From CAZPXH01 sp964591085 (lineage in GTDB: Bacteria > Spirochaetota > Spirochaetia > DSM-27196 > CAZPXH01), in contig CAZPXH010000002.1 in assembly GCA_964591085.1 (NCBI GenBank), positions 1 through 64,000 of the forward strand: a stretch of 64,000 nucleotides of DNA. Direction: 5' to 3'. The position numbers and the translations under genes were made by a program. Numbering within the stretch: the first letter of the stretch is position 1; the number at the start of each line of letters is the position of its first letter. The notes below the pieces were generated by a model. It made no database searches. It was not told the DNA's origin and was given only the letters and a program-made list of their open reading frames with translations. Shown here piece after piece: positions 40,769-49,110 of the stretch.

Positions 40769-40858
40769 TTGCCCTGCGGACGAAAGCGAAAGCGAAAGAA
40801 GATCGCAACTCACAAGCGGAAGAAGAAACTCCGAAAGAATCGCCACAAGAAGAAGTAG
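40769..40858 (+). CDS. 29-residue basic ribosomal-type protein (AURKAIP1/COX24 family)
   Basis: A TTG start at 40769, eight bases after a perfect AGGAGG (40755-40760), opens a 29-codon gene ending at TAG 40856. The product, beginning MPCGRKRKRKKI and ending LRKNRHKKK, is almost entirely Lys and Arg. It matches the short COX24/AURKAIP1 (mS38/bS22-like) motif, whose members bind the small ribosomal subunit near the decoding region. A different frame over the same bases gives an 80-codon reading frame with no support. The gene sits between miaA and cdaA. Confidence 0.85.
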   Translation: MPCGRKRKRKKIATHKRKKKLRKNRHKKK

Positions 40859-40878
40859 GGGGCTACTGCTTTGAGAAA

Positions 40879-40899
40879 GGGAGCACCCGCGTGCTACCC
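40879..40899 (+). terminator. GC-rich hairpin after the 29-residue gene
   Basis: AGCAC (40882-40886) pairs with GTGCT (40891-40895) around a CCGC loop, extended by GGG/CCC with one bulged A. No T-tract follows, so it may be an attenuating hairpin and not a true terminator. Confidence 0.3.
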
Positions 40900-40925
40900 T
40901 GTCAGCGCTGAGGAACAGCTGACAG
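40899..40925 (+). promoter_or_regulatory. Perfect 8-bp inverted repeat directly before cdaA
   Basis: CTGTCAGC (40899-40906) and GCTGACAG (40918-40925) are perfect complements separated by 11 bases that contain GAGGA, the only ribosome-site-like sequence for cdaA. The repeat ends one base before GTG 40927. In RNA this displays the ribosome site in a loop; in DNA it could be an operator. Confidence 0.5.
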
Positions 40926-40926
40926 C

Positions 40927-41748
40927 GTGAACGTGCTCCCCCAAGTCCCCTTTCTGCAGGATGTCCTGCTTCCCATCATGGATGTCCTCGTTCTTTCGTT
41001 TGTCCTTTTCAAAGGCTACCAAATTCTCGTACAGACCCGTGCCGTTCAGCTTCTGAAGGGCGCGTTGGTGTTTCTCGGTCTCTGGTTGGGCGCCGCGCTT
41101 CTCGGCCTCCAGACGGTTCTGTGGGTCTTCGGTTTCCTTGCTCCGAGCATTGCCGTTGCCTTCGCGGTGATTTTTCAGCCGGAGCTACGGAAGATTTTCA
41201 CCCAGCTCGGTCAGGGGCAGGTATTCCGACTCGGGAGGCAAACCAGAGCTCTTCAGGTGGATGCCATTGTTGCCGCCGCTGTCGCCCTGTCCGAAATACG
41301 CAGGGGTGCGCTCCTGGTGATACCCCGTACCGTTGGTCTGCGCGGCTATCAGGACACGGGCACCACCTTGGACTGCGTTCTGAGCAAAGCGATTGTGGTG
41401 AGCCTCTTTGCCCATGACACGCCGCTGCACGACGGTGCCATCATTCTGGAGGGCAACCGAATTGCCAGTGCGGGCTGTGTTCTGCCGCTCTCCGAGCAGC
41501 TGGACATCCGCCGGAGCTTTGGTACGAGGCACCGCGCGGCCCTGGGCCTTGCAGAGGAGTCCGATGCAATTGTGCTGGTAGTCTCCGAAGAGACCGGTGC
41601 GGTCTCGCTGGCCTACGACGCAAACCTCCACTATGACCTGCCGCCCGAAGAAGTCACCCGCCGCCTGGTGGAGCTGCTCCGCATCAGCCCCGACGATCTG
41701 GTTGCTGATTCGGAGGCGGAAGCCAGCGCTCTCGGCACTGCGGGCTGA
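40927..41748 (+). CDS. cdaA: Diadenylate cyclase CdaA
   Basis: CdaA makes the second messenger c-di-AMP from two ATP. The 273-residue protein has three N-terminal transmembrane helices (about 10-28, 40-60 and 64-84) and a DisA_N catalytic domain with DGA (169-171) and RHR (201-203), the two invariant motifs, plus SEETGAVSLA. Length is normal. The start GTG 40927 lies directly behind an inverted repeat with an internal ribosome site. It overlaps cdaR, its known regulator, as in Firmicutes. Confidence 0.95.
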   Translation: MNVLPQVPFLQDVLLPIMDVLVLSFVLFKGYQILVQTRAVQLLKGALVFLGLWLGAALLGLQTVLWVFGFLAPSIAVAFAVIFQPELRKIFTQLGQGQVFRLGRQTRALQVDAIVAAAVALSEIRRGALLVIPRTVGLRGYQDTGTTLDCVLSKAIVVSLFAHDTPLHDGAIILEGNRIASAGCVLPLSEQLDIRRSFGTRHRAALGLAEESDAIVLVVSEETGAVSLAYDANLHYDLPPEEVTRRLVELLRISPDDLVADSEAEASALGTAG

Positions 41749-42698
41749 TGGCCGGAACTACCCTTGCCGGCGGCGCACGCTGGCCTGCGCTGGTTGCCAG
41801 TCTCCTGGTCGCCATTGGCCTGTTCCTGACGCAGCAGATCATCCGCATCAGCGAGCAGGAGCTGACCCTTTCACTGGAACTCCTTCACGCGGAGCAGACC
41901 GTGATTGCAGGCAATCCTCCGCAAGAGGTGCGGATCCGTATCCGCGGACCACAGGACACCCTTGCGCTGATGGACGAGCTTGTGCTGCGGGCGGAGGTAG
42001 ACGCAAGGGCGCTCCCGGTGGGCGCCGAGGCGGAGCTTCCGGTCAACCTGATCATTCCGGATCTTTCGCTTGCAAACCAGATTTCCTGGGAGGCCAGTCC
42101 GGCAACCATTCCCGTATTGCTGGACCGCTACGCGGAGCGAGAGGTTGCGGTGACCGTGCGATTCAGCGGGAGTCCAGCGGCCGGGTACCAGATGGATCGC
42201 TTCTTTTTGGTACCCCAGCGCGTCCGGCTTGCGGGACCCGCAAGCATTGTGGAGGGCGTGGCGTCACTCCAGACAGTGCCGGTGGATCTCAATGAGCGGG
42301 CCTCTGACTTTACGGTGCGGCTGGACCCTCTTCTTCCGGACCCGCGACTAAGCCTGCCGGTGGAGAGCTTTGTGGAGTTCCGTGGTTTTCTCCGGGAAGT
42401 CCCGACGCCCGCAAGCTACCAGGCGGTCCCCGTGCAGGTGGAGGCGCCCGGCCTGGACGTGCGCATCAGCCCGGAGACCGTGACGCTCACCGCACGCGGT
42501 CTGCCGAGCGTGCTTGAGCAGGTCAGCACTGCGGAGCTGGATGTGACTCTTCGGCTGGCCCCGTCGGACATCCCGCCAGAGCTGCCTGCGGCGCTCCAGC
42601 TGACGCCCGAGGTGCTGCTCCCCGATGGACTCGAGCTGATTTCACTTGAACCCGATGTGCTTGCGGTGGAGATCCGCGCGCAAGGGGTGGACCAGTGA
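41748..42698 (+). CDS. cdaR: YbbR-domain regulator of CdaA (CdaR)
   Basis: The 316-residue protein has one N-terminal membrane helix (about 10-28) and extracytoplasmic YbbR repeats with alternating strands, such as VTVRFSGSPAAGYQMDRF, VRLAGPASIVEGVASLQTVPVDL and a second set toward the C-terminus. CdaR modulates the activity of CdaA through the membrane. The ATG shares one base with the cdaA stop (TGATG), and the TGA overlaps acpS. Confidence 0.9.
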   Translation: MAGTTLAGGARWPALVASLLVAIGLFLTQQIIRISEQELTLSLELLHAEQTVIAGNPPQEVRIRIRGPQDTLALMDELVLRAEVDARALPVGAEAELPVNLIIPDLSLANQISWEASPATIPVLLDRYAEREVAVTVRFSGSPAAGYQMDRFFLVPQRVRLAGPASIVEGVASLQTVPVDLNERASDFTVRLDPLLPDPRLSLPVESFVEFRGFLREVPTPASYQAVPVQVEAPGLDVRISPETVTLTARGLPSVLEQVSTAELDVTLRLAPSDIPPELPAALQLTPEVLLPDGLELISLEPDVLAVEIRAQGVDQ

Positions 42699-43075
42699 TT
42701 CTGGGCATAGGGGTGGACATTGCCGCTGTCTCGCGATTCCACCATTGGCTGAAGGACACGAGCCTGCTGCAGCGCTACTTCCACCCGGAAGAGCTTGCGG
42801 TTGTTCTTGGCCGACCACGGCGGCGGGAGCAGGCACTTGCTGCGCGCTTTGCTGCCAAGGAGGCCTTTGGCAAGGCGCTTGGAACCGGGATGCGGGGATT
42901 CCACCTGCGAAACGTCGAGGTCTTCAACAATCGTCTGGGCCGTCCCGAACTGCGCCTCCACGACGATGCCTATGCGCATTTCTCCCGTCTGGGGCCGGCG
43001 AGGGCCTTGTTGAGCCTGTCTCACGAAACTGAATACGCTGTTGCCATGGTTGTCATTGAGCGGATCGATGGCTGA
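42695..43075 (+). CDS. acpS: Holo-[acyl-carrier-protein] synthase
   Basis: AcpS transfers 4'-phosphopantetheine from CoA to a Ser of acyl carrier protein. The 126-residue protein has the N-terminal GIGVDIAAVSRF (metal-binding Asp) and AARFAAKEAFGKALGTG (metal-binding Glu), the two signatures, and normal length. The GTG start overlaps the cdaR stop (GTGA). Its end overlaps the DUF2225 gene by eight bases. Confidence 0.95.
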   Translation: MILGIGVDIAAVSRFHHWLKDTSLLQRYFHPEELAVVLGRPRRREQALAARFAAKEAFGKALGTGMRGFHLRNVEVFNNRLGRPELRLHDDAYAHFSRLGPARALLSLSHETEYAVAMVVIERIDG

Positions 43076-43949
43076 TTCATCCGGCCTCACGTTCCGCGCA
43101 AAGGAGCCAGTTGTCTGCCCGGTCTGTGAGGAAAAATTTTACGAGGAGAGACTGCGCTTCGGGCGAGGCCGGACAATCGCGGGCGCTCTCACTCCGGAGC
43201 TCCGCCGGCTCTACGAACCCTCTGCCAAGTACGGAATGGTATACCCGCTGATCTACGTGCCCATCGTCTGTCCCTTCTGCCTCTACGCGGCCTATCCCGA
43301 AGACTTCACGGAACCCCCCGACGCTGCCGTGGCAAATATCCGGGGAGCGGAGGACGTGCGGCGGTCCGCGCTGGATCGCCTGTTGCCTGGTCTGGACTTC
43401 ACCCAGGATCGCGGACTGGAAGAGGGGATTGGGGCATACTTCCTCGCGAGCCACTGCTACGACGGCTTTCCACGGGACTTCTCACCGTCTATCAAACAGG
43501 GGCTCGCGTGCCTGCGCGCAGCGTGGCTTTGCGGCGATGTGCACTCGCAGAAACCAGAGGAACAGTTCAACTATCTTCAGAATGTATTTTATCGTAAATC
43601 CTGGTTCTTTTACCTCAAGGCGATTGAGAGCGAAAACGAGGGTACGGAAGGCATTGGCGCGCTTCCCAATCCGGGACCGGACATTGACAAGAACTTTGGC
43701 TATGACGGCGTCCTCTACCTTTACGGAATGCTTGAGTTCCGTCACGGCCCCCGGGAAAACCCGGAGGAGCGAAAGCTTGCGCTGACGCGGGCCAAGCGGA
43801 TTGTCGCGAGGATCTTTGGCATGGGCAGAGCGAGCAAGAACAAGCCCGCCGTTCTACTGGACAACGCACGTGACCTCTACGACGCAATAAACCACGAGCT
43901 GGGTGTGCGCAACGCGGATCCGGAGGCTGATGCCCGCGCAAGCGGCTGA
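43068..43949 (+). CDS. DUF2225 protein
   Basis: The 293-residue protein belongs to DUF2225, common in spirochaetes and Firmicutes. The N-terminus has two CxxC pairs, CPVCEEKF (about 20-27) and CPFCLYAAYPEDF (about 65-77), which suggest a zinc ribbon. The rest is helical with TPR-like segments. Function unknown. ATG 43068 overlaps the acpS stop. The frame extends nine codons upstream, but that would bury it deeper in acpS. Confidence 0.85.
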   Translation: MADSSGLTFRAKEPVVCPVCEEKFYEERLRFGRGRTIAGALTPELRRLYEPSAKYGMVYPLIYVPIVCPFCLYAAYPEDFTEPPDAAVANIRGAEDVRRSALDRLLPGLDFTQDRGLEEGIGAYFLASHCYDGFPRDFSPSIKQGLACLRAAWLCGDVHSQKPEEQFNYLQNVFYRKSWFFYLKAIESENEGTEGIGALPNPGPDIDKNFGYDGVLYLYGMLEFRHGPRENPEERKLALTRAKRIVARIFGMGRASKNKPAVLLDNARDLYDAINHELGVRNADPEADARASG

Positions 43950-44757
43950 GCGCCGAGCTGTCATGGTGTCGGAGAGCGAGCATTCGGTGGTCCGGATCCT
44001 GTGCCGGGTCTCCTACGATGGCGTCGGCTTTGCCGGGTGGCAACGGCAGCACGGCGCACGCACCGTCCAGGAGGTTCTTGAGCGCGCCGTTGGGTCCCTG
44101 ACCGGACGGGAGCTGCACCCGGTTGTCGGAGCTGGCCGGACTGATGCGGGAGTGCACGCAAGCGGCCAGGCATTTCACTTTGACTGCAGCGGACCGGCCA
44201 TTCCCGGCCCAAACTGGGCACCCGCGATCAACAGCAGCCTGCCCACCGATGTTCGGATTCTCCGTTCTGACGTGGTAGCACTGCACCCGGATCGGACCGC
44301 ACTTCACGCCCGCTTCAGCGCAGTCCTGCGCTGCTACTCCTATCGGCTCCGCTACCGCGGAATCCCAGAGCCACTTCCGGCACGGGATCACCTGTACCTT
44401 GCCTATCGCCCTGATTCGGACCTGCTGGATCGAATCCTTTCTGTGCTGGTGGGAGAGCATGACTTTGCAGCCTTTGGAGTAGCGGGCACCGAAGTGCGCT
44501 CTACGGTCCGGCGGCTCACCCGTGCAGCACTGGTTCCCCAACCCGGCGGAGCCCGGATTGACGTGTGGGGAACGGCCTTCCTGAGACGCATGGTTCGTGG
44601 CATTGTTGGAACGTCGCTTGCGCTGGAGCGCCGCGGGGCAGGTCCGCAGGAAATGCGGGCGATCCTGGAGTCCCGGGATCGGACCCGAGCCATGGAAAGC
44701 GCTCCGCCGCATGGACTGAACCTGGAATATGTCTGGTACCCCGGAATCACCTGGTAA
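43930..44757 (+). CDS. truA: tRNA pseudouridine(38-40) synthase TruA
   Basis: TruA converts uridines 38-40 of the anticodon stem to pseudouridine. The protein (about 275 residues) has the N-terminal VSYDGVGFAGWQRQ, the catalytic GAGRTDAGVHASGQ (nucleophile Asp in RTDAG), FSAVLRCYSYR and the C-terminal FLRRMVRGIVGT. Two starts are possible: ATG 43930, with GGAGG only three bases upstream and inside the previous gene, or ATG 43963. The next gene starts within its end. Confidence 0.93.
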   Translation: MPAQAAERRAVMVSESEHSVVRILCRVSYDGVGFAGWQRQHGARTVQEVLERAVGSLTGRELHPVVGAGRTDAGVHASGQAFHFDCSGPAIPGPNWAPAINSSLPTDVRILRSDVVALHPDRTALHARFSAVLRCYSYRLRYRGIPEPLPARDHLYLAYRPDSDLLDRILSVLVGEHDFAAFGVAGTEVRSTVRRLTRAALVPQPGGARIDVWGTAFLRRMVRGIVGTSLALERRGAGPQEMRAILESRDRTRAMESAPPHGLNLEYVWYPGITW

Positions 44758-45601
44758 GAACGGCTCACCCCGCGGCTCAGCGTCCGGGAACAACCTGGCG
44801 GCAGACCTTGCCGACCTGATACGCGATCTCCGTCACGCCTGGGGCGATGGCGCAGAGATCACCGTGGCCCCGCCGGACGCAGCCGATCCGGGCACAAGCA
44901 ATGTCGGCCGGAGTCAGATATCTTCCACCGCCACCTTCCGGGAGCTGGCAGGGCAGCTCGGCGAACGGCCGATCCCGGCCGGCGGCAACTCCAACCATGA
45001 AGAGCCTGGCACCTCCGAGCCTGTTTCCGGTATGTCAGATCAGGAGCGCCTGGCAGAGCTCGCGGTCATCTCCGAGCAGATCGCCGCCTGTACCAGCTGC
45101 CAGCTTGCACAGGGCCGCAACCTCGCCGTTCCGGGTATTCTCCCGCTCAACCCCAGGGTCCTGGTGATCGGGGAAGGTCCGGGCGCAGAAGAGGACCGGC
45201 GCGGCGAGCCCTTCGTGGGGCGCGCGGGCGAGTACCTGGACCGCTGGCTAACCTCAATCGGGTTGCAGCGGAACCGGGATGCAGCAATCACAAACGTGGT
45301 CAAGTGCCGCCCGCCCGGAAACCGCGATCCTGCGGCCTCCGAGATTCTCGCCTGCACTCCCTACCTCCGCCGACAGATTGCGCTGCTGCAGCCCCGGAGT
45401 ATCCTGACCGTTGGACGCTTCAGTGCCCGCTTCATAGCGGGCCGGGAGGGAAGCATGGCGAGCTTTCGGGGTGAAGTCTTCCGATGGGGGGCGATTCCGG
45501 TTGTCTGCACCTATCATCCGAGCGCGGTCCTTCGGGACCCCGGCCTCCGCCGCCCCGTATGGGAAGACCTGCAGCGCCTGGACCAGCTCAACCAGCAATG
45601 A
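44729..45601 (+). CDS. Family 4 uracil-DNA glycosylase with iron-sulfur cluster
   Basis: The 290-residue protein has about 100 N-terminal residues of low-complexity, probably unstructured sequence, then a family 4 UDG domain. That domain has cluster ligands Cys121, Cys124, Cys193 and Cys209, motif A GEGPGAEEDRRGEPFVGRAG (149-168) and motif B YHPSAVLRDP. It removes uracil from DNA. The N-terminal extension is unusual for the family and may recruit a partner, as seen in UDG-polymerase adaptors. It overlaps truA by 29 bases and priA by four (ATGA). A SMUG1-type enzyme in the window has the same base target. Confidence 0.92.
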   Translation: MSGTPESPGKNGSPRGSASGNNLAADLADLIRDLRHAWGDGAEITVAPPDAADPGTSNVGRSQISSTATFRELAGQLGERPIPAGGNSNHEEPGTSEPVSGMSDQERLAELAVISEQIAACTSCQLAQGRNLAVPGILPLNPRVLVIGEGPGAEEDRRGEPFVGRAGEYLDRWLTSIGLQRNRDAAITNVVKCRPPGNRDPAASEILACTPYLRRQIALLQPRSILTVGRFSARFIAGREGSMASFRGEVFRWGAIPVVCTYHPSAVLRDPGLRRPVWEDLQRLDQLNQQ

Positions 45602-47565
45602 GTGTGTGGCTCTCCGTGGCGGTACCAGTCCCGGGGACCGATCTCCTGACCTATCGCCTGCCGGACGGGAGTGATGCAGACCCCCAGCCCGGCTGCAGGG
45701 TGATTGTTCCGGTTCGCGGACGCACGATAACCGGAATCCTCGTGGATCGGCCGGAGAGCCCGGGTTTTGCTCCGGACCGGGTGAAGCCGGCCAGCCGTGT
45801 GCTGGATACAGAACCCATCATCGGGCCGGAGCAGATTGCGCTTGGCCGCTGGATGGCAGACACTTACCTCTGCAGCCTCGGGGAGGCGCTATCGGTCATG
45901 GTTCCCAGCGGCAGACGGGAGTCAGAGCCCCCGAGCATCGGGTTGCCCGAGGACGAGCGCCCGGCTCGGGTGATTCTAACAGCGGAGCAGAGTGCTGCCG
46001 TCACCGCGATTCGCGCGGAGCCCGATCAGTTTCACTACCTTTACGGGGTCACCGGCTCCGGAAAAACCGAGGTTTACCTGGAGCTCGCAGAGCGCGCCCT
46101 CGCAGAAGACCGGGGTGTGATCATCCTTGTGCCGGAGATTGCGCTCTCCAGCCAGCTCTCCGCCTCGCTTGCCGGCCGCTTCGGCGATCTGGTGGTGGTT
46201 GCGCACTCCCGGCTCACCCCTTCCCAGCGTCTTGCAGCCTGGCGGAGGCTCCGGAAGGGAGACGCCCGGGTGGTGGTGGGCCCCCGAAGTGCCGTGTTCG
46301 CTCCCCTGCTGCGCCCGGGCCTGATTGTTATTGACGAGGAACACGAGTCGGCCTACAAGTCCGGGCAGGCCCCGCGGTACCACGCCCGGCAGATAGCCTT
46401 CCGCCGGGCACGCGAGGAAGGTGCAACCCTAGTGATGGGGAGCGCAACGCCGTCTTTGGAAGCCTGGTCTCTCATGGAGCGGAATGTGATTCGCCGCCAC
46501 GTACTTCCAACGCGGGTTGCCGGAGGCGCTCCGCCGGAGATTGAGGTGGTGGACCTCCGTGGTCAGCCTGGCACCATCTCTGAGCGGCTGGCAGAAGAGA
46601 TTGACCGGAGCCTGCAGCAGGGCCGGCAGAGTCTGCTGTTTCTCAATCGCCGGGGCTTTGCCACGCTCTTTCATTGCCGCAGCTGCGGCTACGAGCATCA
46701 CTGCCCCAACTGCTCGGTGGCACTGACCTATCACCAGAGCAGCGGCAGGCTGCAATGCCACTACTGCGGGTATCGCGGAAGCGCGCCGGAAGCCTGCCCA
46801 CAGTGCGGATCCCTGGACACCGCTTTCAGCGGCTTTGGCACCGAGCAGGTAGAGCAGGAGGTGAACTCACGCTTTCCCGGCGCGGCAGTTGCCCGCCTGG
46901 ATGCGGATGCGGGGCGGGCCGCTGGTGCAACCGAGCAGATCCTTGCCGACTTCCGGGAGGGCAGAACACAGATTCTTCTGGGCACACAGATGGTCGCCAA
47001 AGGACTGAACTTCCCGGGGCTTCGCCTGGTGGGGGTAATCCACGCGGACACCGCGCTCTCTTTGCCCGACTTCCGCGCCGCGGAGCGCACCTTCTCACTG
47101 CTGGTGCAGGTAGCCGGTCGGGCCGGGCGCTATCACCCGGATGGGCTGGTGATCGTGCAGACTTACCGGCCCGAGTTTCCTGCGGTGCAGGCTGCGGTGC
47201 AGTCAGACATCCAGGGCTTCTACGCTTCTGAGCTCCGGACGCGGGAAGCCCTTGCCTTTCCTCCCGCAATGCGGCTGGTGCGAATTGTGGCGCGCGCTCG
47301 GCAGGCTGACCTGGCGCGGAAGGACCTCCTGGAGCTCTCCGGGCGAATGCGGGAGGCTGGTGTTGTGGGTCCGGGCCGCGCTGACCTCCTCGGCCCTGTC
47401 GAATGTGGCCTGGCGGTAATCAACCGGCAGCATCGCTATCAGCTTCTGCTGCGCGCGCAAGCCATCGGACCGGTGCTTTCGCGGCTCGGCCCGGTGTTGC
47501 GGGCATCCCGTGTTCGGACCGGCGTGTATCGGGAGATTGACGTAGATCCCGTGCAGCTGATCTGA
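45598..47565 (+). CDS. priA: Primosomal replication-restart helicase PriA
   Basis: PriA reloads the replisome at stalled forks. The 655-residue protein has the N-terminal 3' DNA-binding domain, Walker A GVTGSGKT (150-157), Walker B DEEHESAYK, and the zinc-binding cluster of four CxxC pairs (CRSC, CPNC, CHYC, CPQC) that is specific to PriA. The helicase C-terminal motifs with LGTQMVAKGLNFP and QVAGRAGR are intact. ATG 45598 overlaps the UDG stop (ATGA), which gives a repair-restart pair. Confidence 0.96.
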   Translation: MSVWLSVAVPVPGTDLLTYRLPDGSDADPQPGCRVIVPVRGRTITGILVDRPESPGFAPDRVKPASRVLDTEPIIGPEQIALGRWMADTYLCSLGEALSVMVPSGRRESEPPSIGLPEDERPARVILTAEQSAAVTAIRAEPDQFHYLYGVTGSGKTEVYLELAERALAEDRGVIILVPEIALSSQLSASLAGRFGDLVVVAHSRLTPSQRLAAWRRLRKGDARVVVGPRSAVFAPLLRPGLIVIDEEHESAYKSGQAPRYHARQIAFRRAREEGATLVMGSATPSLEAWSLMERNVIRRHVLPTRVAGGAPPEIEVVDLRGQPGTISERLAEEIDRSLQQGRQSLLFLNRRGFATLFHCRSCGYEHHCPNCSVALTYHQSSGRLQCHYCGYRGSAPEACPQCGSLDTAFSGFGTEQVEQEVNSRFPGAAVARLDADAGRAAGATEQILADFREGRTQILLGTQMVAKGLNFPGLRLVGVIHADTALSLPDFRAAERTFSLLVQVAGRAGRYHPDGLVIVQTYRPEFPAVQAAVQSDIQGFYASELRTREALAFPPAMRLVRIVARARQADLARKDLLELSGRMREAGVVGPGRADLLGPVECGLAVINRQHRYQLLLRAQAIGPVLSRLGPVLRASRVRTGVYREIDVDPVQLI

Positions 47566-47656
47566 GGATGGACCGAGCCAGCCTTGCCCGCAATCGGTTG
47601 CAAGGACGCCAGGCTTGTTGACGGCCGCACCGCCGCGCAATAGCCTCCGACAGCAG

Positions 47657-48145
47657 ATGCTGGACGTTCTGGTTGTGCCGCACGATCACCTGCGGTGCAA
47701 AGCGCTCGCAGTTCCCGATCTCTCGGACGAGCTTGTCTCCCTTGCCACAGAAATGATCGCGACCATGCATGAGTCGGACGGGATAGGCCTTGCGTCAGTA
47801 CAGGTAGGACGAAGTGAGCGGCTCTTTGTTGTGCACGTTCGCGACTATGAGCCCCGCGTGTTTTTCAACCCGGAGATCACGAGCCGCAGCGTGGAGGAGG
47901 ATGACTACGAAGAAGGCTGCCTGTCCATCCCCGGCGTCTACGCGAATGTCCGGAGACCGGTGTCCATTGCTGTCCGCGCGATTGGTCTGGATGGCGAGCC
48001 CTTTGAACTTGAAGCGGATGGACTGCTGGCCCGGGTGATTCAACACGAGAATGACCACCTGGACGGCGTGCTGTTCTGGGATCACCTCAGCGAGCGGAAG
48101 CGCAACCGCCTGCAGCACCTCTACCAGAAAGGCATGGAGAGCTGA
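47657..48145 (+). CDS. def: Peptide deformylase
   Basis: Def removes the formyl group from new proteins. The 162-residue protein has motif 1 GIGLASVQVG, motif 2 EGCLSIPG (metal Cys) and motif 3 QHENDHLDG (metal His, catalytic Glu). Motif 1 has SV where AA is usual. ATG 47657 gives the expected N-terminus (LDVLVVPHDHLRCKA); an upstream TTG at 47615 would add 14 residues. It is coupled to fmt, its functional opposite, as in most bacteria. Confidence 0.95.
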   Translation: MLDVLVVPHDHLRCKALAVPDLSDELVSLATEMIATMHESDGIGLASVQVGRSERLFVVHVRDYEPRVFFNPEITSRSVEEDDYEEGCLSIPGVYANVRRPVSIAVRAIGLDGEPFELEADGLLARVIQHENDHLDGVLFWDHLSERKRNRLQHLYQKGMES

Positions 48146-49110
48146 GGATCCTGGTTGCCGGGGGTCCGGTGATTTCCGTCCCTGGTCTGGACCTGCTCTC
48201 CCGCCGGCATGACGTCTGCGGTCTGCTGTGCGCGCCGGACCGGCCGGCGGGGCGGGGCCGTAAACTGCATGCGCCGCCAGCCAAGGAGCTGGCCCTTGAG
48301 CTTGGAATCCCCGTCCTGCAACCCGAGCGGCTGGGGCCCGAGGCACGGGAAGCCGTTCGCCGGTTGGGAGCGGAGCTCCTGGTGGTCTTTGCCTACGGGC
48401 GAATCTTTGGTCCGAAGTTCCTTGCTCTGTTCCCTCGGGGTGGGATCAACTGTCATCCATCGCTGCTGCCGCGCTACCGCGGACCGTCGCCGATTCCCGC
48501 AGCCCTCCTCGCCGGGGACGAATTCACGGGCCTCAGTGTCCAGACCCTCTCCCTGCAGATGGACGCTGGTGACCTCTTGCTTACCCGCACGAGGCAGATC
48601 CTGCCGGAGGACAGCACCGAAAGCCTGAGTGCATGGGCTGCCGAGGAAGGGGCGCAGGCGCTTGCCGCCGCCGTAGATACCATTGCCGAGGGGAACACGG
48701 AGCCCCTTCCCCAGCGATCCGAAGGGCTGTCCTACTGTCGCTTCCTCCGGAAGGAGGATTCCTGGATCAGCTGGGACATGCCTGCACACCTGATTGCCCG
48801 GCAGGTTGCCGCCTACCATCCCTGGCCCGGGAGCACGGCGATGCTCGGCAGCGAGGTGATCCGGCTGCGCGGTGCAGAAGTGGTTCCGGCGCCTCCTGAC
48901 GGTGGATGGCTGGCGAGCGGCGCCCGACCTGGTGCCGTGGTCTCAGTGGACAGTGCCGGGCGCCTGCTGATACAAACAACGGCCGGTTTGCTCGGCATTC
49001 GATTCCTTCAGCGACAGCAGCGTCGGGAACTTGCAGCGCCGGACTTTGTCCGCGGCTATCCCGCCATTGTCGGAAGTACGCTGCACCGACCCGACGGAGA
49101 GGCACTGTGA
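48142..49110 (+). CDS. fmt: Methionyl-tRNA formyltransferase, probable CTG start
   Basis: Fmt formylates initiator Met-tRNA. The protein shows CAPDRPAGRGRKL, INCHPSLLPRYRGPSPI (catalytic Asn and His) and the C-terminal OB-like domain with ATG-free linker. The first clear start codon, GTG 48169, would cut off the first strand of the Rossmann fold. Reading upstream in frame gives LRILVAGGPVISVPG, the exact counterpart of the normal Fmt N-terminus, opened by a CTG at 48142 that overlaps the def stop as CTGA. No ATG, GTG or TTG exists in this stretch. I infer a CTG start, giving 322 residues. Confidence 0.88.
   Translation: MRILVAGGPVISVPGLDLLSRRHDVCGLLCAPDRPAGRGRKLHAPPAKELALELGIPVLQPERLGPEAREAVRRLGAELLVVFAYGRIFGPKFLALFPRGGINCHPSLLPRYRGPSPIPAALLAGDEFTGLSVQTLSLQMDAGDLLLTRTRQILPEDSTESLSAWAAEEGAQALAAAVDTIAEGNTEPLPQRSEGLSYCRFLRKEDSWISWDMPAHLIARQVAAYHPWPGSTAMLGSEVIRLRGAEVVPAPPDGGWLASGARPGAVVSVDSAGRLLIQTTAGLLGIRFLQRQQRRELAAPDFVRGYPAIVGSTLHRPDGEAL

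Noticed and set aside
40669..40911. 80-codon plus-strand frame after miaA
   Set aside because: The same bases encode the 29-residue ribosomal-type protein in another frame with a perfect ribosome site; the longer frame starts inside miaA and has no homology.
43615..44793. 392-codon minus-strand frame
   Set aside because: It is antisense to DUF2225 and truA; the codons read as shadow of TruA.
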